A DNA stretch of 14,806 nucleotides. Source: an uncultured Opitutia bacterium (GTDB lineage Bacteria > Verrucomicrobiota > Verrucomicrobiia > Opitutales > Opitutaceae). Positions 7,090 to 12,579 of this stretch are shown piece by piece. The notes under the pieces were generated by a model that was not told the DNA's origin, made no database searches, and saw nothing but the letters and a program-made list of their open reading frames with translations. Location: positions 1-14,806 of the forward strand of contig CALFZM010000168.1 of assembly GCA_937952235.1 (NCBI GenBank), in the 5' to 3' direction. The translations under genes and the position numbers were made by a program. Position 1 is the stretch's first letter. Each line of letters begins with the position of its first letter.

Positions 7090-7821
7090 ATGACGATTTA
7101 TCCCGCCATCGACATCAAGAGCGGTCGCTGCGTGCGGCTGACCCAGGGCCGGGCCGACCAGGAGACGGTCTATGCCGAGAACCCCGCCGACATCGGCGCC
7201 CAGTTCAAGGCCGCCGGCAGCGGCTGGGTGCACGTGGTTGACCTCGACGGTGCGTTTGCCGGGGAACCGCAGAATCTCGCCGCCGTGCAGGCCATTGCGG
7301 CACTGGGCATGAAGGTGCAACTCGGGGGCGGCCTCCGCACCCGTGCATCGGTGGAGCGGGCGCTGGGCTTCGGCGTGAGCCGGGTGGTCATCGGCACCCG
7401 GGCCGCGGAGAGCGAGGCGTTTGTCGGGGAGCTCGTGCAGGCGTTCGGAGACCGGATCGCGGTCGGGATCGACGCGAAGAACGGCCAGGTGGCCGTCAAG
7501 GGCTGGGTGGCCACCGCCGACCTGAGTGCCCTCACGCTCGCCCGCCGCATGGACATGCTCGGCGTGCGCACGCTCATCCACACCGACATCGGGACCGACG
7601 GCATGCTCACGGGGCCGAACCTGCCGGCGCAGGAGGCCATGCTGGGCGCAGGGCGGTTCAACGTGATCGCGAGCGGTGGCGTGAGCCGGCGCGAGGACGT
7701 GGTGAAGCTCGCCGAACTCGCGGGCCGCCACGCCAACCTCGAGGGCGTCATCGTCGGCAAGGCCCTCTACGAAAAACGCGTCGACCTGCCGGACTTGCTC
7801 GCGATCGCGCGGGCACGCTGA
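7090..7821 (+). CDS. hisA: HisA, phosphoribosylformimino-AICAR phosphate isomerase
   Basis: This 243-aa (beta/alpha)8-barrel enzyme performs the Amadori isomerisation of ProFAR to PRFAR, the fourth step of histidine biosynthesis. It starts MTIYPAIDIKSGRCVRL, with the catalytic general base Asp8 in PAIDIK. The second catalytic aspartate lies in AVGIDAKNGQVAVKGW. Phosphate-binding motifs QLGGGLRT and IASGGVSRREDV are present in the two barrel halves, and TDIGTDGMLTGPN matches the family. The length is typical. No other his gene is in the window, so it is not part of a visible his operon. The ATG has no Shine-Dalgarno sequence; CTTTC ends two bases before it. It is divergent from the M42 gene, and repeat copy 3 follows the stop within 4 bp. 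Confidence 0.95.
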   Translation: MTIYPAIDIKSGRCVRLTQGRADQETVYAENPADIGAQFKAAGSGWVHVVDLDGAFAGEPQNLAAVQAIAALGMKVQLGGGLRTRASVERALGFGVSRVVIGTRAAESEAFVGELVQAFGDRIAVGIDAKNGQVAVKGWVATADLSALTLARRMDMLGVRTLIHTDIGTDGMLTGPNLPAQEAMLGAGRFNVIASGGVSRREDVVKLAELAGRHANLEGVIVGKALYEKRVDLPDLLAIARAR

Positions 7822-7824
7822 GAA

Positions 7825-7899
7825 GGGGAGCGGCTCGTCTTCAAGCCGCTGCGGACCGGTCCGTCGCACGTCAGCCGCCTGGGGACGGGCGGCTCCACC
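7825..7899 (+). repeat. REP/BIME-like palindromic element, copy 3
   Basis: This is a 75-bp element starting 3 bp after the hisA stop and filling most of the convergent gap with the flavoprotein gene. Its left hairpin AGCGGCT/AGCCGCT has loop sequence GTCTTC. The centre contains the perfect 12-bp palindrome CGGACCGGTCCG. The right hairpin AGCCGCC/GGCGGCT has loop GGGGAC. One base is missing from the left outer arm compared with copies 1 and 4. No separate T-rich terminator is seen in this gap, so the element may provide the 3' ends of both genes. Confidence 0.9.
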
Positions 7900-7930
7900 G
7901 CAAGGCTTCGATATCGGCTGGGGTCCTGGC

Positions 7931-9322
7931 TCAGGCCTTCACCTTCTCCGCGATTTCTTCCAGGGGGTACGTCACGATCTCGGCGAGCGTCGGATGATAC
8001 CACGGCGCGCGGAGCAGGTCGAAGACGGTTGCTTTCATCGCGAGCGGCCCGCTGAAGGCGTGGATCAGTTCGCCGGCGTCGCGTCCGACAATCTCGGCGC
8101 CGAGGATCCGGCCTCGTTTCGGCTCCGCGATCACCTTCACGTAACCGTAGGAGGCATCCATCAGGATCGACTTGCCGTGGTCGTTGAACGGGTAACTCGC
8201 CGCCAGGTACGCGACCCCGCGGGACGCGAGTTCGCTCTCGAGCCGGCCGATGGTGGCCAGTTGCGGATCGGTGAAGACCACGTTGAGCAGGAGCGAGTAA
8301 TCGACCGGCTTCAGCCCTCTCACGCCGGCGGCGTGGCGCGCGGCCAGTTCGGCCTGCTGGATCGCGACGTGCACGATCTCCGCGGGCCCGGAACAATCCC
8401 CGGCGGCGTAGAGGTGCGGCACCCGGGTCTGCTGCCAGCGGTTGATGATGATCTGTCCGTCCGGGCGGGTGGCGACGCCGGCCGCGGGGAGGTTGAGTCC
8501 GGCGGTGTTGGGTTCGCGGCCGAGCGCGTTGAACAGGTGATCGGCGCGGCGGCGGAGACGGCGGCCGTCGTGGACGAACTCGACGGTGAAACCGTTGCGC
8601 ACGTGGGCGACCGACTGGAGCTGCGTGCCGGCAAAGAGCTCGATGCCCTCGTCGACGAATGCCTGTTGCACGACGGTCGACGCCTCGGGCGAATGGTCGC
8701 GAAGGATGTTGGCGCTGCGCTGCACGAGCGTCACGCGGCTGCCGATCCGGCGCAGGAACTGCGCGAGCTCGCAGGCGACGATGCCGCCGCCGAGCACGAT
8801 CACCGAGCGCGGTACGAAATCGAGGTCGAGCACGTCGTCGCTGGTCCAGAACGGCACGTCGGCGAGACCGGGCACCGGCGGGACGCTGACCTTGGAGCCC
8901 GTGCCGATCAGGATGTGACGGCCCCGCACGCGCTCGCCGTTGGCAAGCTCGAGCGTGTGCGCGTCGACGAAGCGCGCGTGTGCGCGCCGCAGGTCAAACT
9001 TGCCCGCGGTCAGCGCGCCCAGGCGATAATCGGCGAACTCGCCGATGAGCTTTTTCTTGCGGGCGTGCATCGCCTTCATGTCGGCGCGCGCCGAGGGAAT
9101 GCGCAGTCCGAACGCCCGGCCCTTCTGCGCCAGGTGCAGCACCTCCGCCATGTAGAGCAGCGTCTTCGACGGCATGCAGCCGCGCAGGATGCAGAGTCCG
9201 CCGAGGTCGCGGGCGCCGTCGATCACGGCGGTTTTCAAGCCGAGTGAAACGGCAACCCGCGCGGCGTTGAACCCGGCGCTGCCGCCGCCGATGGCGATGA
9301 AATCGTAGGTGGGAATGGGCAT
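7931..9322 (-). CDS. Class I pyridine nucleotide-disulfide oxidoreductase (Lpd-like)
   Basis: This 463-aa flavoprotein belongs to the family containing dihydrolipoamide dehydrogenase, mercuric reductase and glutathione reductase. The FAD site IGGGSAGFNAA (11-21) is followed by the redox-active disulfide Cys44/Cys49 in GGLCILRGCMPSK. The NAD(P) Rossmann motif VLGGGIVACELAQ is central, and ALGREPNT and AAGDCSGPAEIVHVA form the second FAD segment. Near the C-terminus YHPTLAEIV supplies the family's catalytic His-Glu pair. The active-site spacing CxxxxC matches class I enzymes. No lipoyl domain or dehydrogenase complex genes are nearby, and no N-terminal heavy-metal domain is present, so the substrate is uncertain. 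It starts MPIPTYDFIAIGGG, with CCTTTC three bases before the ATG. It lies 65 bp downstream of the DJ-1-like gene on the same strand and may be cotranscribed with it. Confidence 0.88.
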   Translation of the reverse strand: MPIPTYDFIAIGGGSAGFNAARVAVSLGLKTAVIDGARDLGGLCILRGCMPSKTLLYMAEVLHLAQKGRAFGLRIPSARADMKAMHARKKKLIGEFADYRLGALTAGKFDLRRAHARFVDAHTLELANGERVRGRHILIGTGSKVSVPPVPGLADVPFWTSDDVLDLDFVPRSVIVLGGGIVACELAQFLRRIGSRVTLVQRSANILRDHSPEASTVVQQAFVDEGIELFAGTQLQSVAHVRNGFTVEFVHDGRRLRRRADHLFNALGREPNTAGLNLPAAGVATRPDGQIIINRWQQTRVPHLYAAGDCSGPAEIVHVAIQQAELAARHAAGVRGLKPVDYSLLLNVVFTDPQLATIGRLESELASRGVAYLAASYPFNDHGKSILMDASYGYVKVIAEPKRGRILGAEIVGRDAGELIHAFSGPLAMKATVFDLLRAPWYHPTLAEIVTYPLEEIAEKVKA

Positions 9323-9387
9323 GGAGAAAGGCAGGGGATGCGCGGAGGGCGCGGGCGGGGCGGCGGTTGGCGCGGATCGGCGGGCCG

Positions 9388-9927
9388 TTAAGCGCAGATC
9401 GCTTCTGCCACGGCGGCGGCCTTCTCGGGCGACACGAGCCGCGCGATCAGCTCGAGCGCGAAATCCTGCGCGGTGCCGGCGCCGCGTGACGTGACCAGCC
9501 GGCCGTCGACCACGACGCGTTCGTGCGGCTGCAACGCGGGCAACTCGCCTGCCACCGAGAAGTGCGCCGTGTACCGGCGGCCGTGCAGCAGGCCGGCGTC
9601 GTGCAGCACGGTCGGCGCCGCGCAGATCGCGGCGATCCAGCGGCCGGCGGCGGCCTGGCGCCGGAGGAGCGGGCCCAGCCGCGCGTCGGCGCGGAGGTGT
9701 TTCACCCCGGGCCCGCCCGGCAGGAACACGGCATCGAACTCTTGGTGCCTCACCGCCTCGAGCGTGGTGTCCGCGTGGACCGTGATGCCGCTGCGGCCCG
9801 TCACGGCGGTCGTTTCGCCGAGGGCCGCGGTGGTCACCGTCACGCCGGCGCGGCGGAGCAGGTCGATCGGCACGACCGCCTCGATTTCCTCGAAACCTTC
9901 CGCGAGCGGAGCCAGGAGCGTGGGCAT
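9388..9927 (-). CDS. DJ-1/PfpI (YajL-like) family protein
   Basis: This 179-aa flavodoxin-fold protein belongs to the DJ-1/ThiJ/PfpI superfamily, closest in motif to the DJ-1/YajL branch linked to oxidative-stress protection and reported glyoxalase or deglycase activity. EGFEEIEAVVP (10-20) contains the conserved Glu14 equivalent to DJ-1 Glu18. The nucleophile-elbow cysteine is Cys102 in AAICAAPTVL, and TSRGAGTAQDFALELI is the conserved C-terminal segment. The ATG was chosen because it places the EGFEE motif at its usual position. Further upstream in-frame starts would run into the divergent SDR gene. The gene is 88 bp from that divergent gene and upstream of the disulfide oxidoreductase, which suggests a thiol/redox role (inference). 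Confidence 0.9.
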   Translation of the reverse strand: MPTLLAPLAEGFEEIEAVVPIDLLRRAGVTVTTAALGETTAVTGRSGITVHADTTLEAVRHQEFDAVFLPGGPGVKHLRADARLGPLLRRQAAAGRWIAAICAAPTVLHDAGLLHGRRYTAHFSVAGELPALQPHERVVVDGRLVTSRGAGTAQDFALELIARLVSPEKAAAVAEAICA

Positions 9928-10015
9928 GGCGCCACGTTCGCCCGCGCCGCGCCGCGGAGCAACTCCGCACGGTGCTTGCGCCGCGGTCGGAGCGGGATTG
10001 GTTGTACGTTCCCCG

Positions 10016-10900
10016 ATGGACTCCCTCGCCGGCAAACGTCTCGTGGTGTTCGGCTGCGGCTATGTCGGCGCGGCGGTGGCTCGCTGCGCGGACGAAGCCG
10101 GCCTGGAGGTGACCGCGCTGACGCGCAATCCCGCCACCGCGTTGCTCCTGCGGGAGGTCGGCCTCCACACCGTGGTCGCGGACCTCGCGGACTCCGGGTG
10201 GCACGCGGAAATTCCCGGCGGGGTGGATTTCGCGGTTGATTGCGTGAGTTCCGGCGGCGGCGGGATCGAGGCTTACCGTCACAGTTATCTCGCCGGGATG
10301 CAGTCGATCCTGGCCTGGGCGCGCGCCCGCGGGACCGTCGGGACGTTCGTCTACACGAGCAGCACCTCGGTCTACCCCCAGGGGGAGGGGGCGATCGTGG
10401 ATGAGGCCTCTCCCGCCACCGCGCGCAGCGAGCGCGCGCAGGTGCTGCTCGACACGGAAGGACAGCTCCAGGCGGCGGCGGATGCGGCCCGGCGGCGGTT
10501 CGTGCTGCGGCTGGCCGGTATCTACGGCCCGGGCCGGCATCACCTGCTCGAACAGGTGCGGGCGGGAGAGGTCGCGGGGCGGGGCGAACACCGGTTGAAC
10601 CTCATCCACCGCGACGACATCGTGACCGCGATCGCGTGCTGCCTGCTGGCGCCGGAAGAGGTTGCGGGCGGCGTTTTCAACCTCGCCGACGACGGGCCCG
10701 CACCGAAGGCCGAGGTGGCGGCCTGGCTCGCGACGGCGCTCGGCGTGCCCGCCCCGCGCTTCACGGGGGAGCCGGCGGCTGGCCGCAGCCAGGCGACGCC
10801 GGACCGGATCATTCGCAATGCCCGCGCCCGCACCGAACTCGGCTGGCAGCCGCGCTATCCGACCTTCCGCGAAGGCTACGCGAAAATGTTGTCGCGTTGA
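10016..10900 (+). CDS. YeeZ-like atypical SDR, NAD(P)-binding epimerase/dehydratase family
   Basis: This 294-aa protein is a Rossmann-fold member of the extended short-chain dehydrogenase superfamily. VVFGCGYVGAAVAR (about 9-22) is the dinucleotide-binding glycine motif. VYTSSTSVYPQGEG matches the strand and serine region of sugar epimerases, LRLAGIYGPGRH follows, and LNLIHRDDIVTAI is the conserved substrate-side segment. The usual active-site YxxxK is not seen at the expected place, which fits the atypical YeeZ-like group. Its substrate is unknown. The C-terminal TELGWQPRYPTFREGYAKML is typical of epimerase-like proteins. The ATG is preceded by TTCCCCG and no Shine-Dalgarno sequence. It is divergent from the DJ-1-like gene, and ybaB follows after 73 bp. 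Confidence 0.85.
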   Translation: MDSLAGKRLVVFGCGYVGAAVARCADEAGLEVTALTRNPATALLLREVGLHTVVADLADSGWHAEIPGGVDFAVDCVSSGGGGIEAYRHSYLAGMQSILAWARARGTVGTFVYTSSTSVYPQGEGAIVDEASPATARSERAQVLLDTEGQLQAAADAARRRFVLRLAGIYGPGRHHLLEQVRAGEVAGRGEHRLNLIHRDDIVTAIACCLLAPEEVAGGVFNLADDGPAPKAEVAAWLATALGVPAPRFTGEPAAGRSQATPDRIIRNARARTELGWQPRYPTFREGYAKMLSR

Positions 10901-10973
10901 ACGGTGGCTCGCCGCTGGACTCCTGCCTCCACCTCCGCTCCGGCGGACCTTCCTCTCCTCTACCTTTCCCAAC

Positions 10974-11282
10974 ATGGCTGGACTCGGCAAACTCGTGAAG
11001 CAGGCGGAAAAGATGAAACGCGGCATCGAGGCGCTCCAGGCGCAGCTCGACGCCAAGGAACTCGACGTCACCAGCGGCGGCGGCGCGGTGCAGATCAAGA
11101 TCAGCGGCAGCGGCAAGTTCCTGGCGCTCAAGCTGGACCCGGAGTTCCTCAAGGAGGATGCGCAGCTCGTGAGCGACACCATCCTCGCCGCGGTGCAGGA
11201 TGCCGCGAAGCAGTCCAAGGAATACAACGAGGCGGAAATGCAGAAGGTGACCGGCGCATTCCAGATGCCCGGCCTGTTCTGA
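10974..11282 (+). CDS. ybaB: YbaB/EbfC family nucleoid-associated protein
   Basis: This 102-aa protein belongs to the YbaB/EbfC family of small dimeric DNA-binding proteins. It starts MAGLGKLVKQAEKMKRGIEA, a typical N-terminal amphipathic helix. The core strands VTSGGGAVQIKISGSGKFLA and the segment LKLDPEFLKEDAQLVSDTIL are diagnostic. The C-terminus ends in a short Met/Gly-rich tail, FQMPGLF, as in many members. It sits immediately before recR, with a 37-bp gap, the classic ybaB-recR pair seen across bacteria. dnaX, which often precedes the pair, is absent here. The ATG has no Shine-Dalgarno sequence, but CCTTTC lies five bases upstream. It probably shares a transcript with recR. Confidence 0.95.
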   Translation: MAGLGKLVKQAEKMKRGIEALQAQLDAKELDVTSGGGAVQIKISGSGKFLALKLDPEFLKEDAQLVSDTILAAVQDAAKQSKEYNEAEMQKVTGAFQMPGLF

Positions 11283-11319
11283 GCGCACCCCGGGCGGAGC
11301 GAGCGCAGCGAGTTTCGGC

Positions 11320-11916
11320 ATGACGTCGGCCTTCGAGCAGTTGCAGAAGCAGCTCAAGCAACTGCCGGGGCTCGGCTATCGCTCCTCCGAACGGATCGCC
11401 CTGCACCTGCTGGTGGAGAAGCCGTCGCGGTTGCAGGAGCTGGTCGCGGCGCTGGAAGCGGCGGCGCGCTCGGTCCGGCGCTGTCGCCGCTGCGGCAACC
11501 TGGCCGAGGCCGAGCTGTGCCCGATCTGTGCCGACGAAAAACGCGATCACGGCGCCATCTGCGTGGTCGAGCACGTGCCCGACCTCGCCGCCATCGAGCG
11601 CAGCGGCGCCCACCACGGCGTCTACCACGTCCTGCATGGCAAGCTCTCGCCGCTGCACGGGGTCGGCCCGGAGGACCTCAACCTGGCCGCGCTCTGGGAG
11701 CGGCTCGCCAGCGGGGAGGTCCGGGAGCTGATCCTGGCGCTGCCCAACGACGTGGAAGGGGAGGCGACCTGCCATTTTCTCACCGAACACCTCCCGCCGG
11801 GGGGGCGTGTTTCGACCACGCGGATCGGCTTCGGACTGCCCAGCGGTGGCGGTGTCCTCTACGCGGACAGCGTCACCCTGAAGAGCGCCTTGGAAGGCCG
11901 GCGCGGCTACCAATGA
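11320..11916 (+). CDS. recR: Recombination mediator protein RecR
   Basis: This 198-aa RecR acts with RecO (and RecF) to load RecA onto SSB-coated single-stranded DNA at gaps. An N-terminal helix-hairpin-helix region LKQLPGLGYRSSERIALHLL is followed by a four-cysteine zinc finger, Cys55, Cys58, Cys67 and Cys70. The Toprim domain begins at ICVVEHVPDLAAIERSG, continues through YHVLHGKLSPLHGVGPEDLN, and carries the acidic segment NDVEGEAT. The C-terminal Walker-B-like region ends GFGLPSGGGVLYADSVTL. The length matches the family, 37 bp after ybaB. tRNA-Gly starts 78 bp after its stop, with no obvious terminator between them, so read-through into the tRNA is possible. Confidence 0.96.
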   Translation: MTSAFEQLQKQLKQLPGLGYRSSERIALHLLVEKPSRLQELVAALEAAARSVRRCRRCGNLAEAELCPICADEKRDHGAICVVEHVPDLAAIERSGAHHGVYHVLHGKLSPLHGVGPEDLNLAALWERLASGEVRELILALPNDVEGEATCHFLTEHLPPGGRVSTTRIGFGLPSGGGVLYADSVTLKSALEGRRGYQ

Positions 11917-11994
11917 AGGCCGCGGGCGGGGGCGGGTTTTCACTTGCGAAGGCGCCGCTCCGGGCGCATGTCATTGGCCAGTTCTCTCCCAAGC

Positions 11995-12069
11995 GCGGGC
12001 GTAGTATATCGGCTATTATGTGGGCTTCCCAAGCCTGAGAGGCGGGTTCGATTCCCGCCGCCCGCACCA
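11995..12069 (+). tRNA. tRNA-Gly, anticodon CCC
   Basis: This 75-nt tRNA encodes its own CCA end. The acceptor stem GCGGGCG (11995-12001) pairs perfectly with CGCCCGC (12059-12065). The T arm is GCGGG-TTCGATT-CCCGC. The anticodon loop TTCCCAA, with stem TGGGC/GCCTG (one G-T and one T-G wobble), gives anticodon CCC for codon GGG. The discriminator base is A; many bacterial tRNA-Gly have U there. The Cys-rich protein gene begins 21 bp downstream. Confidence 0.93.
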
Positions 12070-12090
12070 ACAGATGACCCCAACTATAAC

Positions 12091-12321
12091 ATGAAGAGCT
12101 CCAAATCGATCATCGTACTCGCCGCCGCGTTCTTCGCGGCTGGCGTCGCGTTCGCCGCTGAACAGGCCGCTTCGAAGGTGGCCGGTTGCTGCACCAAGGC
12201 CCAGGCGGCCGGCAATGCCTGCAGCCATGCCTGCTGTGTCGAGGCCGCCAAGAAGGGCGACAACTGCACGAAGTGCGGTGGCGCCGGCAAGATCGAGAAG
12301 AAGGCCAACGCGAAGAAGTAA
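12091..12321 (+). CDS. Small secreted Cys-rich protein with CC repeats
   Basis: This is a 76-residue protein with no recognised name. Residues 1-22 form a clear signal peptide: a Lys-containing start MKSSK, a hydrophobic core IIVLAAAFFAAGVAF, and a likely AFA-AEQ cleavage site. The mature part of about 54 residues has seven cysteines at 33, 34, 44, 48, 49, 59 and 62. They fall in two tandem units, each CC-x9-C with a further Cys after two or three residues: CCTKAQAAGNACSHAC and CCVEAAKKGDNCTKC. The tail is Lys-rich (KIEKKANAKK). A periplasmic metal- or redox-binding role is plausible but not shown. It starts 21 bp after tRNA-Gly and ends just before a strong terminator. Cotranscription with the tRNA is likely unless a promoter lies inside the tRNA gene. 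Confidence 0.82.
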   Translation: MKSSKSIIVLAAAFFAAGVAFAAEQAASKVAGCCTKAQAAGNACSHACCVEAAKKGDNCTKCGGAGKIEKKANAKK

Positions 12322-12347
12322 ATCCGGACGTTTCCGGGCAGTTTTCA

Positions 12348-12377
12348 GCCGCGCATCCAGGGATGCGCGGCTTTTTT
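12348..12377 (+). terminator. Intrinsic terminator after Cys-rich gene
   Basis: The arms GCCGCGCATC and GATGCGCGGC form a 10-bp perfect stem with a CAGG loop, followed directly by six T (12372-12377). This is a strong rho-independent terminator 26 bp after the stop codon on the plus strand. Confidence 0.95.
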
Positions 12378-12392
12378 GTGCCCGGAGCACGG

Positions 12393-12442
12393 GGCAGGGT
12401 GAGCCCATCGATCGTCGGCGGACATCGTGAGCCCACCCTGCC
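12393..12442. repeat. Inverted repeat with embedded GTGAGCCC direct repeats
   Basis: GGCAGGGTG (12393-12401) and CACCCTGCC (12434-12442) are perfect 9-bp inverted arms with a 32-nt spacer. GTGAGCCC occurs twice in direct orientation (12399-12406 and 12427-12434), overlapping the arms. It lies between the terminator and repeat copy 4. Its role is unknown; it could be a second palindromic repeat type or a dxs 3' end structure. Confidence 0.5.
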
Positions 12443-12482
12443 ATGGGCCTTCCCCTCGACCATCAAAACGGCCGCACGGAAA

Positions 12483-12559
12483 GGTGGAGCGGCGTGTCCC
12501 CCAAGCCGCTGCGGACCGGTCCCTCGCACGTCATCCGCCTGGGGACAGGCGGGTCCACC
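12483..12559 (+). repeat. REP/BIME-like palindromic element, copy 4
   Basis: This is a 77-bp element between the convergent Cys-rich gene and dxs, 20 bp from the dxs stop. Outer arms GGTGGA/TCCACC enclose hairpin AGCGGC/GCCGCT (loop containing GTCCCC), the 10-bp palindrome GGACCGGTCC, and hairpin ATCCGCCT/AGGCGGGT (loop GGGGAC). One extra C in the first loop explains the extra base. The changed base pair in the second stem (A-T then T-G) keeps pairing possible. Just beyond it, GGCGGACG/CGTCCGCC (12569-12593) forms a separate 8-bp hairpin overlapping the dxs stop. Confidence 0.9.
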
Positions 12560-12579
12560 CACGTGAAGGCGGACGCCAG

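Noticed and set aside
9961..10015. Possible promoter for the SDR gene (TTGCGC at 9976-9981, TTGTAC at 10002-10007)
   Set aside because: The 20-bp spacing is too long and the -10 match is weak.
9928..10035. Upstream extension of the DJ-1-like protein (ATG at 10035)
   Set aside because: It would overlap the divergent SDR gene start and add a low-complexity Ala/Gly/Arg-rich tail before the conserved first strand.
9323..11227. Minus-strand extension of the flavoprotein frame to about 1098 codons
   Set aside because: The upstream part overlaps the DJ-1 gene out of frame and the SDR and ybaB genes in antisense. The real protein starts at MPIPTYDFIAIGGG.
11944..11994. Possible tRNA-Gly promoter (TTGCGA at 11944-11949)
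   Set aside because: No acceptable -10 box occurs at 16-18 bp spacing, so the match is not better than chance in this composition.
11873..12070. Short minus-strand frames reading RAAGIEPASQAWEAHI or GRRESNPPLRLGKPT
   Set aside because: These are antisense translations of the tRNA-Gly gene, a well-known source of spurious proteins.
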